Below are positions 12,201-23,039 of a stretch of 64,000 bases of DNA, piece after piece (position 1 is the first letter of the stretch; the number at the start of each line of letters is the position of its first letter). Made by a program: the position numbers and the translations under genes. This DNA is from Cycas panzhihuaensis. Lineage: Eukaryota; Cycadophyta. The notes beneath the pieces are model-generated. The model had not been told where the DNA came from. It ran no database searches and saw nothing but the letters and a program-made list of their open reading frames with translations. The DNA lies in assembly GCA_023213395.1 (NCBI GenBank), contig CM041465.1:225067741-225131740 (forward strand), written 5' to 3'.

Positions 12201-13250
12201 AACTCCCTTCAATCAGGACGAGGTTAAGAAGGTCATGTTTGGAATGAAGAGGGACAAAGCCCCTGGGTTGGATGGTTTCCCTCCAGGCTTCTTCTAGGAA
12301 TTATGGGATATAATCAAGGCAGACCTCATGGAGGCAGTGCATGAGTTCTATTCAAACCAAAAGATTCTTCAGGAATGGCAAGCTACGTTTTTGGTTCTCA
12401 TCCCAAAAAGGGAGGGAGCCAAGAGCATGGAGGACTTCTGCCCCACTAGTCTTTGTAACATAAAATATAAGATCTTAGCCAAGGTTCTCGCCAATAGATT
12501 GAAAAGGATCATACCATGCATAATCTCTCAAAACTAGGATGGTTTCATGTAAGGTAGACAGATCATGGATGGTATTATTATGGTCCATGAAACGTCGTGC
12601 TCTGCAAAGGAGAGGAAGGAGCCAGCTATGCTAATAAAAATAGACCTTCCGAAGGCTTTTGACAGAGTTTCCTGGGACTATCTTCTAGAGTGCCTTGACA
12701 CATTTATGTTTGGTGAGAAGTGGAGAACTTGGATAAAGCTTTGCATCTCAAATCCCCAATTCTTGATCATTATTAATGGTTCTTCATCCAGGTTCTTCTA
12801 GGGACATAAGGGATTAAGATAAGGGGATCCCTTATCCCCCTACCTCTTTATTATCTTGGCAAAAATGCTGGGTAGGACCATGGAGGATGCCAAAAGATGA
12901 GGTTCCATCATTGGCATGTGCCCCACATCCAGAGTAGAAAGTATCATGCATCATCAATTTGTAGACGATAACATATTCTTGGGGAAAGCTGCTATTAGAG
13001 AGGCCACCAGGATCAAGGATGATCTGAGAAGCTTCGAATTAGCCACAAACCAAAAGGTAAACTTGAACAAAAGTAGTGTTTACTTCATAAACACCCTGGG
13101 GTCCACTCAAAGAAGGATCGGTGACTATTTTGGAGATGGATATTAAGAAGTTACCTACTACATATCTTGGTATGCCTCTATTCGTGGGCAAGATGACCAA
13201 GGATTTGTGGAATCCCCTTATTGATCAGATATAAAGAAAGCTGGCTGGAT
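12201..13250 (+). pseudogene. LINE ORF2 reverse transcriptase domain
   Basis: Motifs appear in order: DKAPGLDGFPPGFF (about 12,255-12,295), LVLIPKREGA (about 12,390-12,420), ILAKVLANRLK, KIDLPKAFDRVSW with the first catalytic Asp (about 12,640-12,678), GDPLSPYLF (about 12,824-12,850) and FVDD (12,957-12,968), the catalytic pair. In-frame stops at about 12,535, 12,550, 12,798 and 12,820 mostly fall where other L1 proteins have Gln (for example before GDPLSP). It is clearly a dead copy. Confidence 0.93.
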
Positions 13251-14340
13251 AGAAAGAGGCACTTCTTAGCCAAGCTGGTAAGCTCCAACTTGTGGCTACC
13301 TCGTTACAAAGCATTCCTGTTTATTGGATATCTATTTTCATAGTCCTGTCTAAGGTTTCTACTGTGCTGGAATCCATCCAAAAAAGATTCCTTTGGTCTG
13401 GGGTAGAAGAGAAGGAAAGAATCCACTTGGTGAATTGGAGCAAAGTCTGTACTCTAAAATGGGTTGGGGGATTAAATGTTAGAAGAATGTCTATATTTAA
13501 TTCTGCCCTTGTGGCCAAGCTAGGGTGGTGGCTAATCAAAGGTCATGGGAGATTGTGGGAAAAAATCCTAACTCAAAAGTACCTTCAGGGTAGTTCCCTT
13601 CTTGAGAATATTGTCCCCTCTCCTGGCTCAGCTATCTGGAGGAGCATCCTCAGTATCAGGTCCATGGTGAAAGCTAGTTTGAAGTGGAATTTGGGGGATG
13701 GTAACACTATAAATTTTTGGGAGAATACATGCTATAGCGAAACATGCTTAAAGAACTATCCTGTATTAGCTCCCTTTCAGCCCACTTGCGAAAGATTATA
13801 TGGCATCCACGTGAAGGATTATTTGATAGGAAGGGGTAGAAGGAAAAGATGGAGGAACTTTGAGGAACTTCAAGAGGGGTCTTTCCCCTAGGAAGGTGTT
13901 GAAAAGCTTAAAAAGATTCTTAGTAAATGTTATATACCTAAAACGAATAGCGCAGACTCAGTAGTCTAGCCCTCAACCTAACATGGGGAGTATTTAGTAA
14001 AGCAAGGTTACCTCTATCACTATTCTGAGAGAGGGATTCAGAGGAACGAGATTTTGGAAGGTGTTTGGAAGTTAAACCTTATCCCAAAGATTCTTGGTTT
14101 TTGGTGGACCTACCTCAGGAATAAAATTTTAACAACAGATAACCTCATAAGGAGAGGCTACTAACTAACTGATAAGTGTATCCTTTGCTGTACCGAGGAG
14201 GAATCCGTGGACCATATCTTCCTCCAGTGTTCCTACTCAGGTGAGGTCTAGAGACTTCTACTTAACCTTTTAAAGGCAAAGTGGGTCTTTCCTAGTAACA
14301 TAGTAGATCAATATATTTCTTAGCAAAGCCCCTTTAGGAG
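13251..14340 (+). pseudogene. LINE ORF2 post-RT region with Cys/His zinc motif
   Basis: The open stretch 13,292-13,891 has SIPVYWISIF, IQKRFLWSG and GGLNVRRMSIFNSALVAKLG, typical of plant L1 after the RT. Further on CILCCTEEESVDHIFLQC (14,177-14,230) matches the zf-RVT pattern C-x2-C...H-x4-C. Frameshifts and stops separate the two. Confidence 0.88.
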
Positions 14341-15116
14341 TAGAGTCTTAGGCTATGTGTGGAAAAATGCACTCTATGTGTTGTCTTGGAACCTATGGAA
14401 GGAAAGAAATAGAAGGATATTTCAAGACAAACAACTAGACCTGAAGTCTACCTTTAATGTTGCATACACAGAGATTAAGGAAAATGTTAGAAACATAGAG
14501 GAGAAGTGCATTGTGTTGACAGAAGATAAGATCCTATAGAAGTGGGGCATAAAGCCAACCATCATGGATGAGACACCGAGAAGAAGCTCCTAGAACCCCT
14601 CCCCCCCCCACCAGGAGCATTGGCTAAAAATAAATTTTGATGGTGCCTCGAAAGGTAACCACTGAGAAGCTAGTAGCGGTGGTATCTATAGAGATGATAA
14701 AGGCAACTTCATATAGGCTTTTGTAGAGTACTATGATCAACAATTGAACCACTTTGCAGAGATGGATGCTATGCTTAAAGTCATGAATTTATCCCTGGAA
14801 GGGGGCCTACGTAAGGTGATCATTGAGGGAAACTCCACGAACATAATAATTATGCTGAAAGGCATAGTGTCCCCAGACTGGAGATTCCAATCTATAATTG
14901 AAGATGCCCAAGAAGCTCTAAAGGACCTCGTGAATGTTCAAATTCGGCACACATATAGGTAAGGCAATAAATTGGCTGACCTCCTAGCAAACTTAGGGGT
15001 TAGGAATAGGAGCTCTATTGTTTAGAGCGAGGATTTACCTGAGGAGATTATGAAACTGGTTGAAACTGAAAGATTCCAAGATAGCTAGTTATGGGGCTTG
15101 TCCTAGCAAAACTCTG
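14341..15116 (+). pseudogene. LINE ORF2 RNase H domain
   Basis: Many plant L1 elements carry a C-terminal RNase H. Here NFDGAS gives the first Asp (about 14,636-14,650), HFAEMDAML the Glu (about 14,750-14,776) and VIIEGNST has Asn where a catalytic Asp is expected (about 14,817-14,840). The final Asp is kept in NKLADLLANLG (about 14,968-15,000). The Asp-to-Asn change is a G-to-A transition, consistent with decay. Just after it begins the TA-rich tail. Confidence 0.88.
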
Positions 15117-15135
15117 CTTATGTACATATATATAT

Positions 15136-15211
<76 letters not shown>

Positions 15212-15402
15212 ATACATATATGTATATATATGTATATATATATGTATATATATATTTATATATATGTATATATATGTATATATATATGTATATATGTATG
15301 TATATATATATGTATATATATGTATATATATATATGTATATATATGTATATATATATATGTATATATATGTATATATATATGTATATATATGTATATATA
15401 TA
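15117..15402. repeat. (TA)n/(TATG)n tail of the LINE
   Basis: About 285 bp of TA and TATATG repeats lie between the LINE 3' end and the G1 LTR. A TA-rich tail in place of poly(A) may be the primary tail or a later microsatellite expansion. Confidence 0.85.
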
Positions 15403-15707
15403 TATAGGGTCCTTTGGGGAATAACCATAAGACATGGTTCAATGCACAATCTAGCATACCCTATGCACATGATAGAATAAGAATATGATCTTTCCATTGC
15501 TACCATGACTAAGTTACATGCCTCAAAGTTCCTTTGATCACCTAAAGGAACCCTATACCATTCAAGAAATCAACATATATACAATTGTGTAATTTAAGTA
15601 GTTATATAATTGATTAGTTAACTAACTCCTATTTTTGTGGTGGGCATGCTAGATCTGCTATTTACATATAGTTACCTAAGCAAGATTTGCGGTATCCATT
15701 AAATCCA
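15403..15707 (-). repeat. G1 3' LTR (left copy)
   Basis: About 305 bp matching 62,005-62,278 in the same direction, for example GGGAATAACCATAAG and GTTACATGCCTCAA. It starts inside TA repeat (TATAGGG aligned to TGTTAGG). No adjacent polypurine tract is clear; CT-rich stretches at 15,740 and 15,830 are candidates. Confidence 0.75.
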
Positions 15708-17459
15708 AAAATACAAAACTAAAGCCTAACATCTTTTCAACCTCCTCAAAAGAATGTGAAAGTACTTAAATTACCAAAATGTTTTTAGTAAAGAACTAAA
15801 AGATGAAATATAAAACAACCTAAACTACTTCCCTCCCCTACTAAAACCAATGGCAATTGAAATCTTAGGCCAAGCTACACTTTGTCTTACTTATGCCCTC
15901 TCTTAAAGGGACAAAAATAGGAATTACGACCACAATACTCAAATCCAAATCATTTTTACATGTATTATCAATAGGATTAATGTTGTCTTTAGTAGGAACT
16001 ACATTAACCATCTTCTGTAGTGTATCTTGTGAAGTATCTAATTCTACAACCAAATCTATGGATGTGCCCCCTTGAACTTCAACCAAAAATTTCAACTGAG
16101 TCTCTTCCCCCCTAAAGAATTAGGTCTAATAGTGTCTTTAATGCTCAACATAGTATACAAGCTTAGAAGTGCACTGGCCTCTAGTTCTTAATCCTCATAA
16201 TATTTTAGTTTCATGCAAACCTCTTCCAATATTATAGTTTTTTGGTTTAATTTTGACTCTAGAGCTTAGATGAGCTTATCTTGCATGGAAACTTGCACCT
16301 ATAAATCTTTGATCTTGATACTTAGTTGTAGTTGCTAGAAGTTGATGGCCATCTAACCAAACTTTAGAAATCTTTTATTTAACATGAACATTATTCTCTC
16401 CAAATTCCAACCAAGATAATAAGTAATATATAATATCCTACTTCAAGTCTAAAGAAGATTATGAATCTTTCAGAAAATTATCTCTAAGTCATTTAGATTC
16501 CTTAAGATAATGGAGAAATTCAATATGCAACTAAATAGAAGAAAAGGATTACATTAGTCTAGTAGCAACATTTATTATAGACTAGAGTTGATATGGATCT
16601 TCCTCATATTTATGTTTTGATCTAGAACACATGATAATAGACAAGGTATTAACTGATAATGGTAGTTCCCCATCCCTCAAGGGTGTCTACAACTATGTTT
16701 GCAATGCACTAACCTTCGTTGTAGACTTGATTTACTTCCCTTATCACTAGTTAGAAACTAATTGTAGTACAAATTTATTAGCCAATTCCTTAATAATAGT
16801 ATTAAAGGTGTCTAAAGCATTTCTAGACAACTTAACCTTATAACCATAGCCTATCCACCACAAAACCTGAGTATTAGAGTTAAAGATAACTTCTTGAGAC
16901 AAATGTTACAACATAAACTCATCCAAATTAAGACCACTAAAAGTGTCAAATAATAAAAGATTATTTTTTTTAGATGAATGGATTCAATAATATATCAGAT
17001 GATAGTAATTTCTATAAAAATATTCCATATATACACTACACCTTGTATTACTTGAGACACAATTCAAACCATATGAAAATCGATGTAGGCTATATATCCA
17101 CTACCTATAAGGTTCCTAGTAAGTAATTTGTCCATAATTCACAAATCAAGGTCTTTTAATTTTTCTATAACAATCCCATAATTATTATAACTCTTACTTA
17201 GATCATCCACATAAAATATCCTTACCAATTTTACTTGTGGTATCTTATCCATTAAATGCCATTTTATCTTTAGAGAAATTAATTTTCCATCCATTGGTAA
17301 CCCAAAAAGTCAAGCAAATCTAGAAGCCTTTATTTTCAAGATGCCATCGTTGTGTACAAAAGCTCTTTTTTTTTTCATCATAATTTGTAACATTTTCTCC
17401 AATAAATCAAAGGAGAAATAAAGTGTAGAGGTGTGGACAAAATTTTCAAGGTTTTCCAT
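15708..17459 (-). pseudogene. Extra decayed ORF downstream of G1 integrase
   Basis: I do not recognise this protein. On the minus strand an ATG at 17,459 opens a frame (MENLENFVHTSTLYF...) that stays readable for about 115 codons with only TGA stops at about 17,310 and 17,130. It includes LFGLPMDGKL, LMDKIPQVKLVRIFYVDDL and NNYGIVIEKLKDLDL. A further protein-like stretch lies at about 16,990-16,760 (GLNLDEFML, WWIGYGYKVKLSRNALDTF) and an open frame at 16,095-15,865 (76 residues). Position between integrase and 3' LTR is where some Tat/Athila-type elements carry an additional or env-like gene. FGLPMDGK faintly recalls the plant mobile domain family, which I cannot confirm. Confidence 0.5.
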
Positions 17460-17864
17460 TTTCAAACATTTGTGAATTGCATGGTCATTTGATGGTTGGT
17501 CCTAGAGTTGTTTTAACCCTAAACCAAAGAATTCCTTCATAGTGAATGGAGATAACAATTGTTGATGGATTAACTTAGATGAATTAATATCAATAATGGT
17601 TATTACATATGGCATCAATTATAGGCTATCAAATTGTTCACCATAATTTGAATATTTGCAATCAATTTTTCTCTAACTATGATTAGCTTGTATGGTAATA
17701 AGGGACCATAAACCATATGGTTTTAAATCACTAAATTGGTCCATTGGAGTTATGGCCTCTAGCATTATAAAAAGAAGTGGAGGCAAATTCACAATTCTAT
17801 CTCTTTAAATGCCCCTTAGGTATGTAATTTTCATTATAATTATCTTTTAATTTTTTCAAAAAGA

Positions 17865-17867
<3 letters not shown>

Positions 17868-17896
<29 letters not shown>
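17868..17896. repeat. (CT)n microsatellite
   Basis: About 14 units of CT within the G1 region between integrase and the extra ORF. Confidence 0.95.
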
Positions 17897-17900
<4 letters not shown>

Positions 17901-18179
17901 TAGGACCTAGGATATCATTACTTATTGATGAATAGAAACACAGATTAATCAATAACCCTATGGTATATAGCAAGATTTGCAATGTTAAACATTGTGTTAT
18001 AACTATTACAATATAAGATGCCATACTTGTAGTACAACTGACACTCTTATTTATCATTCTATGCTATGCAATGTCATCCCTTATTAAGCTTGTTTTCTCA
18101 AATGGTCTCAAACATCAATAATTAACATACTACTATCTTATTGAATTTATCTTAAGGACTGATACTATTCACATTTGTA

Positions 18180-18990
18180 AGATTAAAGTCAACTACCATT
18201 ACTAGTGCCACTAATAACTTACCTCCTAGTTCCTTTAGGAAAACTGCTTCATTATCGATAGCTTTATTAATGATGAAAGGACCTTACTAGTGAATCATCA
18301 ACTTCCCAAGTTGAGTCTTGAATATACTATTGTAGAGAAGAATTGAATCATCTATCTTAAAGTCTTTGTTCTTAATACACTTGTCATACCATGCTTTTTA
18401 TCGATCCTCTTTAATATTTATGACACATTTGCTTAATAGTCTAACTTCATCCAATCATAATAGCTATTCCAATATTTTCTTCAATGACTTAATATTGTAC
18501 ATCCAACATTTGATTACAATCCTCAAACTAGGCACTATGAATCCCACTTGAAGAACTGCCTCTAGTCTAAACACCAACTTGAATGGTGTATGAATTATGG
18601 CCTATTTCATTATTGTTTTAAAATTCTATAATATTGAGTGTAACCTTTTTGCCTAATCACTATGCCTAACATTGTAGATCTTGGTCAGTGCTCTACAAAT
18701 AACCTGATTAAATGATTTTGCAAGTCCATTTACTCTAGGATAGAAGGGAATACTTCTCCTATGCACCACCATTATTTCTTTAGTGAGTTGCTTAATAATA
18801 GATTTTATAATATGTGTTCCTTGATCACTAACAATATCTAATAGGCATTTGAATTGAGTGGTCATTACTTCATACAAAAATTAAATCATACTTCGTGTAA
18901 TGTTATCTCATAGTACTTGAGCCTCAACCCATCTTGTAACATAATTAGTGGCAACTAATTACGTTACAAAATATAATTAATTATATTCAT
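18180..18990 (-). pseudogene. pol: G1 integrase
   Basis: It inserts element DNA in the genome. On the minus strand FVTRWVEAQ (about 18,930), VSDQGTHI with the second Asp (about 18,811-18,832), HRRSIPFYPRVNGLAKSFNQ with the Glu replaced by Lys at the AE/AK position (about 18,700-18,770), and the C-terminal DFKIDDSILLYNSIFKTQLG and GPFIINKAIDNEAVFLKELG (about 18,220-18,370). The longest open part is 18,653-18,877. Stops at TAG/TAA sites disable it. Confidence 0.88.
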
Positions 18991-19479
18991 TATACCATAG
19001 GACTAATAGGTTTGATGAAATCTAATTCCTACCCCCCAAATGGATTATAAGTTATCATCATAGTGAGATTGTACATTATATTCCCCATTCTTTAGCATAC
19101 ATCATAATTCTTGACATAGAACTCAACATCTTAGACTAAGGTTGGTTGCCACAATCTTAAATACAACACTCTTTATCATGTGGCTTCTTAACCCACATGG
19201 GCACCTACAATGCCTTCATGAGATTTCTTGAACACCATAGTGACCTTATGGGGTAACACATAATACCATAGAATTGTGTCTGCTCTAAGATAATAGAGTT
19301 ATCCCTCTATCAATTAATATATACTAGATTTTATCCTAATCATTCTTCATCATAACTTTGGCATGTCCTTTGGAAAATATCCTAAACTTAGAAATGAAGC
19401 AATGTCTTCAAGGAAGTTTAAGATTTCTTCCACTCTAAAAAATTTAGCATGTGGAAAATGGTCAAATATACCTATTGTT

Positions 19480-19900
19480 GCTTCTTTAGATAGGACCCTC
19501 AATAAATGATATGGGTTGACATGCTTCAAATCAAGTTAGACTACAATATTAAACTAGAATTCTTAGAATAGAACAATCCATTAAATAATTTTCCCCTACA
19601 AGATTGGTTCATTTATCAAATACAAAAGAGCTTGATGATCCACAAAAGAATTAAAATAAGTAGTTAAGAGATAATGCCTAAATTTTTGTAAGGTATATAT
19701 CATGCCTAATCCTTCTTTCTCTATAACCAAATAATTCCTTTTAGTAGGAATCAATGTCTTACTTATAAAACACACTAGATGATCCTCTTATTCTTCACCT
19801 AGTTGAGCTAGCACACAACCAATAACCTCTTGGGAAGCGTCCATGTGAATATAAAAAGGCTTACCCCACTCTAGATGCCACAAAACTGGAGTTGATGTAA
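19480..19900 (-). pseudogene. pol: G1 RNase H
   Basis: KPFYIHMDASQEVIGCVLAQ holds the first Asp (about 19,805-19,865). It is followed by CFISKTLIPTKRNYLVIEKE with the Glu and FVDHQALLYLIN with the third Asp (about 19,590-19,640). Order and spacing match Ty3/gypsy RNase H. Some stops are present downstream. Confidence 0.88.
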
Positions 19901-20667
19901 TTGCTATTTTTAGTTTATGAAACATAGTTTTGTATTATTCATCCTAATAGAATTCATGACCTTTCTTGAAGATCTTTTATAAAGGTGTTATAATCTCTAT
20001 ATATCCATTAACAAACTTTTGATAGTACCCTATATGACCCCAAAAAAATTTAACCTCTATCACCAAAGTAGGTGTAGGTATATTCAGGATCACTATTACT
20101 TTAGCAGGGCCCATGAAAAACCCTTTTTGACACACCATATGCTCCAATAACTAACCAAAATAAACCATAAAAACTCATTTCTTAGGATTTAAATAAATTC
20201 TTAGCTTTTGACAAGTTTTAAAAAGTTCTCTTAGATGATCCAAATGATCGTTTAATAGACTATAAATTATCCAGTCATCCAAAAATATTGCCAAATGGTC
20301 TTTTAAATAATATGTTAAAAACTTTTACCATTATTCTTTAAAAGGTCATAGGGGCATTATAAAGCCCAAATGGAATAATGCAATATACATATGCTTTCGA
20401 TTCTATCATAAAAGTAGTCTTGTTCTAGTCCTCCTCTATGATGGACACCTGATTGTATTTGTTGAAACCATCAACGAAGGAATAGCATTGTGTTCCAATA
20501 AGCTTGTATTATTTTCTATTAGATATATAAAGTTTGCATTAATTAATTTATCTAGCTCCTTCTTCGCTAGCTCCTTGTATCATAGATTCATGTGCTACCA
20601 TCTTTATTTAGTTGGTTGTACCCCTTTTATCAATAAAATATGGTGTTGACCAAATTTAGGGGGCACC
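19901..20667 (-). pseudogene. pol: G1 reverse transcriptase
   Basis: Minus-strand frames give YKELAKKELDKLINANFIYL at the N-terminus (about 20,550-20,610), YSFVDGFNKYNQV with the first catalytic Asp (about 20,440-20,485), IIPFGLYNAPMTF (about 20,350-20,390) and IFLDDWIIYS with the catalytic pair (about 20,262-20,290). Stops such as those in the SIIEED-NKTTF block prevent expression. The domain is cut near its start by G2; its upstream part continues at 47,066. Confidence 0.9.
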
Positions 20668-21170
20668 TAAAGTAGTTCCACATATATTTTTATAGAAAAG
20701 ATAAGCAAAATAGAATAAAATGTGTAAAAATATAGAAGAAGTAAGCAAACTATGCAATGTAAGGTATTTACTCCTATGATGTATGAATTATACTAAAATT
20801 ATTAATTAAGATATAATATAGTATGATGTATAAAACTTACAAATGAAGTATCTAATTTTGGCTTCCTTTTCAAGGTGAGCTATCCTCCAAAATTGTAATT
20901 CTTAAGGTTGAAAATGTAGTAGCATAATATCACTTGTGATGCCTTAGAATAAGGTCACAAATCTCTATAAATAGGCAAGTGAAAAGGAAATTGAGGAACT
21001 CAACTAGTAGGGAAGATGGAAGTTGACTAAAATAGAAATATAAGGTCAGACAGAGAATACTTTGAAGTTAACCAAGAATAATAATAATAATAATATCTAC
21101 CATAAGTTAGCCAGACTACTAGATAAACATTAGGTTATAAAGTCTGCTAAAATAGGAACAGAATGCTATA
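20668..21170 (-). repeat. G2 3' LTR (left copy)
   Basis: The outer boundary is inferred from the G1 reading frame and the candidate duplication. The part 20,925-21,170 matches 46,805-47,060 clearly (CTCTATAAATAGG, a TATA-like box, and a (TAA)n block). The part 20,668-20,850 has no obvious partner on the right, so one copy is altered. Confidence 0.75.
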
Positions 21171-21171
21171 A

Positions 21172-21187
21172 GTCCCTCCCCCTGGAA
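21172..21187 (-). promoter_or_regulatory. G2 polypurine tract
   Basis: The plus-strand GTCCCTCCCCCTGG is a minus-strand CCAGGGGGAGGGAC directly before the LTR start. Confidence 0.8.
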
Positions 21188-21229
21188 ATATGCTTTACCC
21201 TCAAAGCATGGGTAAACATAGGTGTTGGT

Positions 21230-21330
21230 GATACCATTCTTCTAATTCCCATGTTGTGTCTTCTAAAGTTAAGGTCTTCCATTTTATAAGATATTCTTGG
21301 ATTTCTTTGGAGCATAGTCTCTTCATCCAA
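21230..21330 (-). pseudogene. G2 chromodomain
   Basis: On the minus strand SKEIQEYLIKWKTLTLEDTT followed by WELEEW is a clear chromovirus chromodomain core. It sits downstream of the integrase as expected and identifies G2 as a chromovirus distinct from G0, whose core reads EYLIEWTCYNSHEATWE. Confidence 0.88.
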
Positions 21331-22300
21331 ATCTAGAGGATGCCTTCTAGTTTGATAATGATTTTGCCCTTTTCATCTAGTTTTGGTAATTTTGTTTAAA
21401 GGGTGATACCTTGCCTATTTTTTCAATTAAGGCATGAGACATGGAAAACATTATGGATTTGGCTCCCTTGTAATAGTACCAATATGTACGATACTTCTCC
21501 TACTTTATCCATGATTTGACATAGACCAACAAATTATGGTTTCAATTTTTACTTACTTATCTACCTTACAGTGGACTATTTATATGGTTGAAGTCTTAGA
21601 AAAACCAAGTCTCCTATTAGGAAAGATCTTTCTAACTTATATAAATCTACTTGTTGCTTAATCATGCTACTACCTATATTTAAGTTATCTGTTAATATTC
21701 AAATTGTTTGCTTCACCTGTTCTTGTTGTTCTTGGATGAATTGCACATGTGAGACCCTTGTCTATATGAGGATAGAGGTTGGTTTAAAACCATAAAGTGC
21801 TTGGAATGGGGTTATCTTTTTCAACATATAATACATGATGTTATACATCCATTTAGTGAGATGGAGCTATTTGTGCCATAAGTGTTGTTTATCCAACGTA
21901 AAATTCTATTGATATCCTTTAGGTATTTGCTTACTAATTCTGTTTGGCCATCTACCTAGGGGTAATAAGTTATACTTATGGATAATTTTGTGCTTGCTAA
22001 TTTGAATAGATATTGTTAGAAATAACTAGAGAATTTTAGATCATGATCATTGATTACCTTAGGAAGTTCATATAGGTAATGTATTTCCTTCATGAAGTTT
22101 TTTATAATATAGTTAGCCTTTATTGTTGATTGCATTCCCCTAAAATGAGCATATTTAGTTAACACATCAACAAAGATAGTGTCCTTACCTTCTATCTCGG
22201 GCAATTCTATAATAAAGCCCATTGAGATTTTGTCCCTTTTTTATGTGATATATGTAGTAGTTGCAATAAGCAAAGACTTTTTACATTTTCACTTTTGTTT
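21331..22300 (-). pseudogene. pol: G2 integrase
   Basis: The open part 22,016-22,222 reads MGFIIELPEIEGKDTIFVDV, then LTKYAHF with the first Asp, and ELPKVINDHDLKFSSYF with the second (SDRDPKF in relatives). The region from 21,960 down to 21,450 keeps the W-rich and GD-L patterns of the C-terminal half only in broken frames. Several TAA/TAG stops are present. Confidence 0.85.
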
Positions 22301-22649
22301 CTTTTGCAAGAGTTAAGTTCAATGACAAAATTGGGGACATCTACTTTCATCCCCTTCCAAAAGAATATGTTTTATAATTTGTGGTATGTTTTATCGATTC
22401 TAATGTAACCAAGAGTCAAAATAGAGTGAGATTCCTTGAGTATTTTCTTCTTCAAAGCTGATGATATTGGTATAAATATTTTTTCATTCCATAAAATGAA
22501 GGCTCCTCATATCTCATATTTCATGGTCTCTTTTTCTTGAATTTCCTTTAGTGATTTTTAAGAAGGAAGGTTATTATGGAAATTCTTATGTCCAACATAA
22601 TGTAACTAGAGAGATTACTTGTAGGGAGATGTCCTCTCTTTTGTCTTCC

Positions 22650-23030
22650 ACTATCTAAGATAGGGCATATACAATAACATTCTTGTTTCCTTTCTTATAT
22701 AGAATATTGAAATTAAGGGTCTAAAGTTTATTTACCATTTCTATTATTCATCCAATAATAGTTTTTTATTAAGGAAATATTTAAAGCTTTCATGGTCTAT
22801 TTTGACCACAAAATTATTTTTGAGTAAGTATTTCTACCATTGGTGTATGGAATACATAATTGCAAGTACTTCCTTGTCATAAATGTGCTTAAGTCACTCC
22901 CTAGTATTTATCTTATGGCTCTTATATACCAATGGTTGATCATTCTAGAGGAGGATTACCCTTATTCTTATTCTAGTTGCATCACACTTCAATATGAATA
23001 GTTGAGAGAAATTAGGATTTGCCAAGATAA
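22650..23030 (-). pseudogene. pol: G2 RNase H
   Basis: The minus strand gives KCDATRIRIRVILL with the first Asp (about 22,950-22,995), HIYDKEVLAIMYSIHQW with the Glu (about 22,840-22,895) and FVVKIDHESFKYFLNKKL with the third Asp (about 22,755-22,815). Two stops sit in the Gln-rich end of the last block. Confidence 0.87.
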
Positions 23031-23039
23031 ATTTTATGG

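Larger units (their letters stand above)
10023..15402 (+). mobile_element. 5'-truncated plant L1-type LINE with (TA)n tail
   Basis: It holds, in order, the end of ORF1 with a zinc knuckle, then ORF2 with AP endonuclease, reverse transcriptase, a Cys/His zinc region and RNase H, and ends in a TA-rich tail. The left end lies inside ORF1 and is joined to a chromovirus protease, as expected from 5' truncation during target-primed insertion. No terminal repeats are seen. Target duplications could not be recognised because the right flank is TA repeat followed by another element. ORF2 carries many stops and frameshifts. Confidence 0.9.

Noticed and set aside
15865-17459. Calling the extra G1 ORF an envelope gene
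   Set aside because: I see no signal peptide, membrane segment or furin-like site that would support env.
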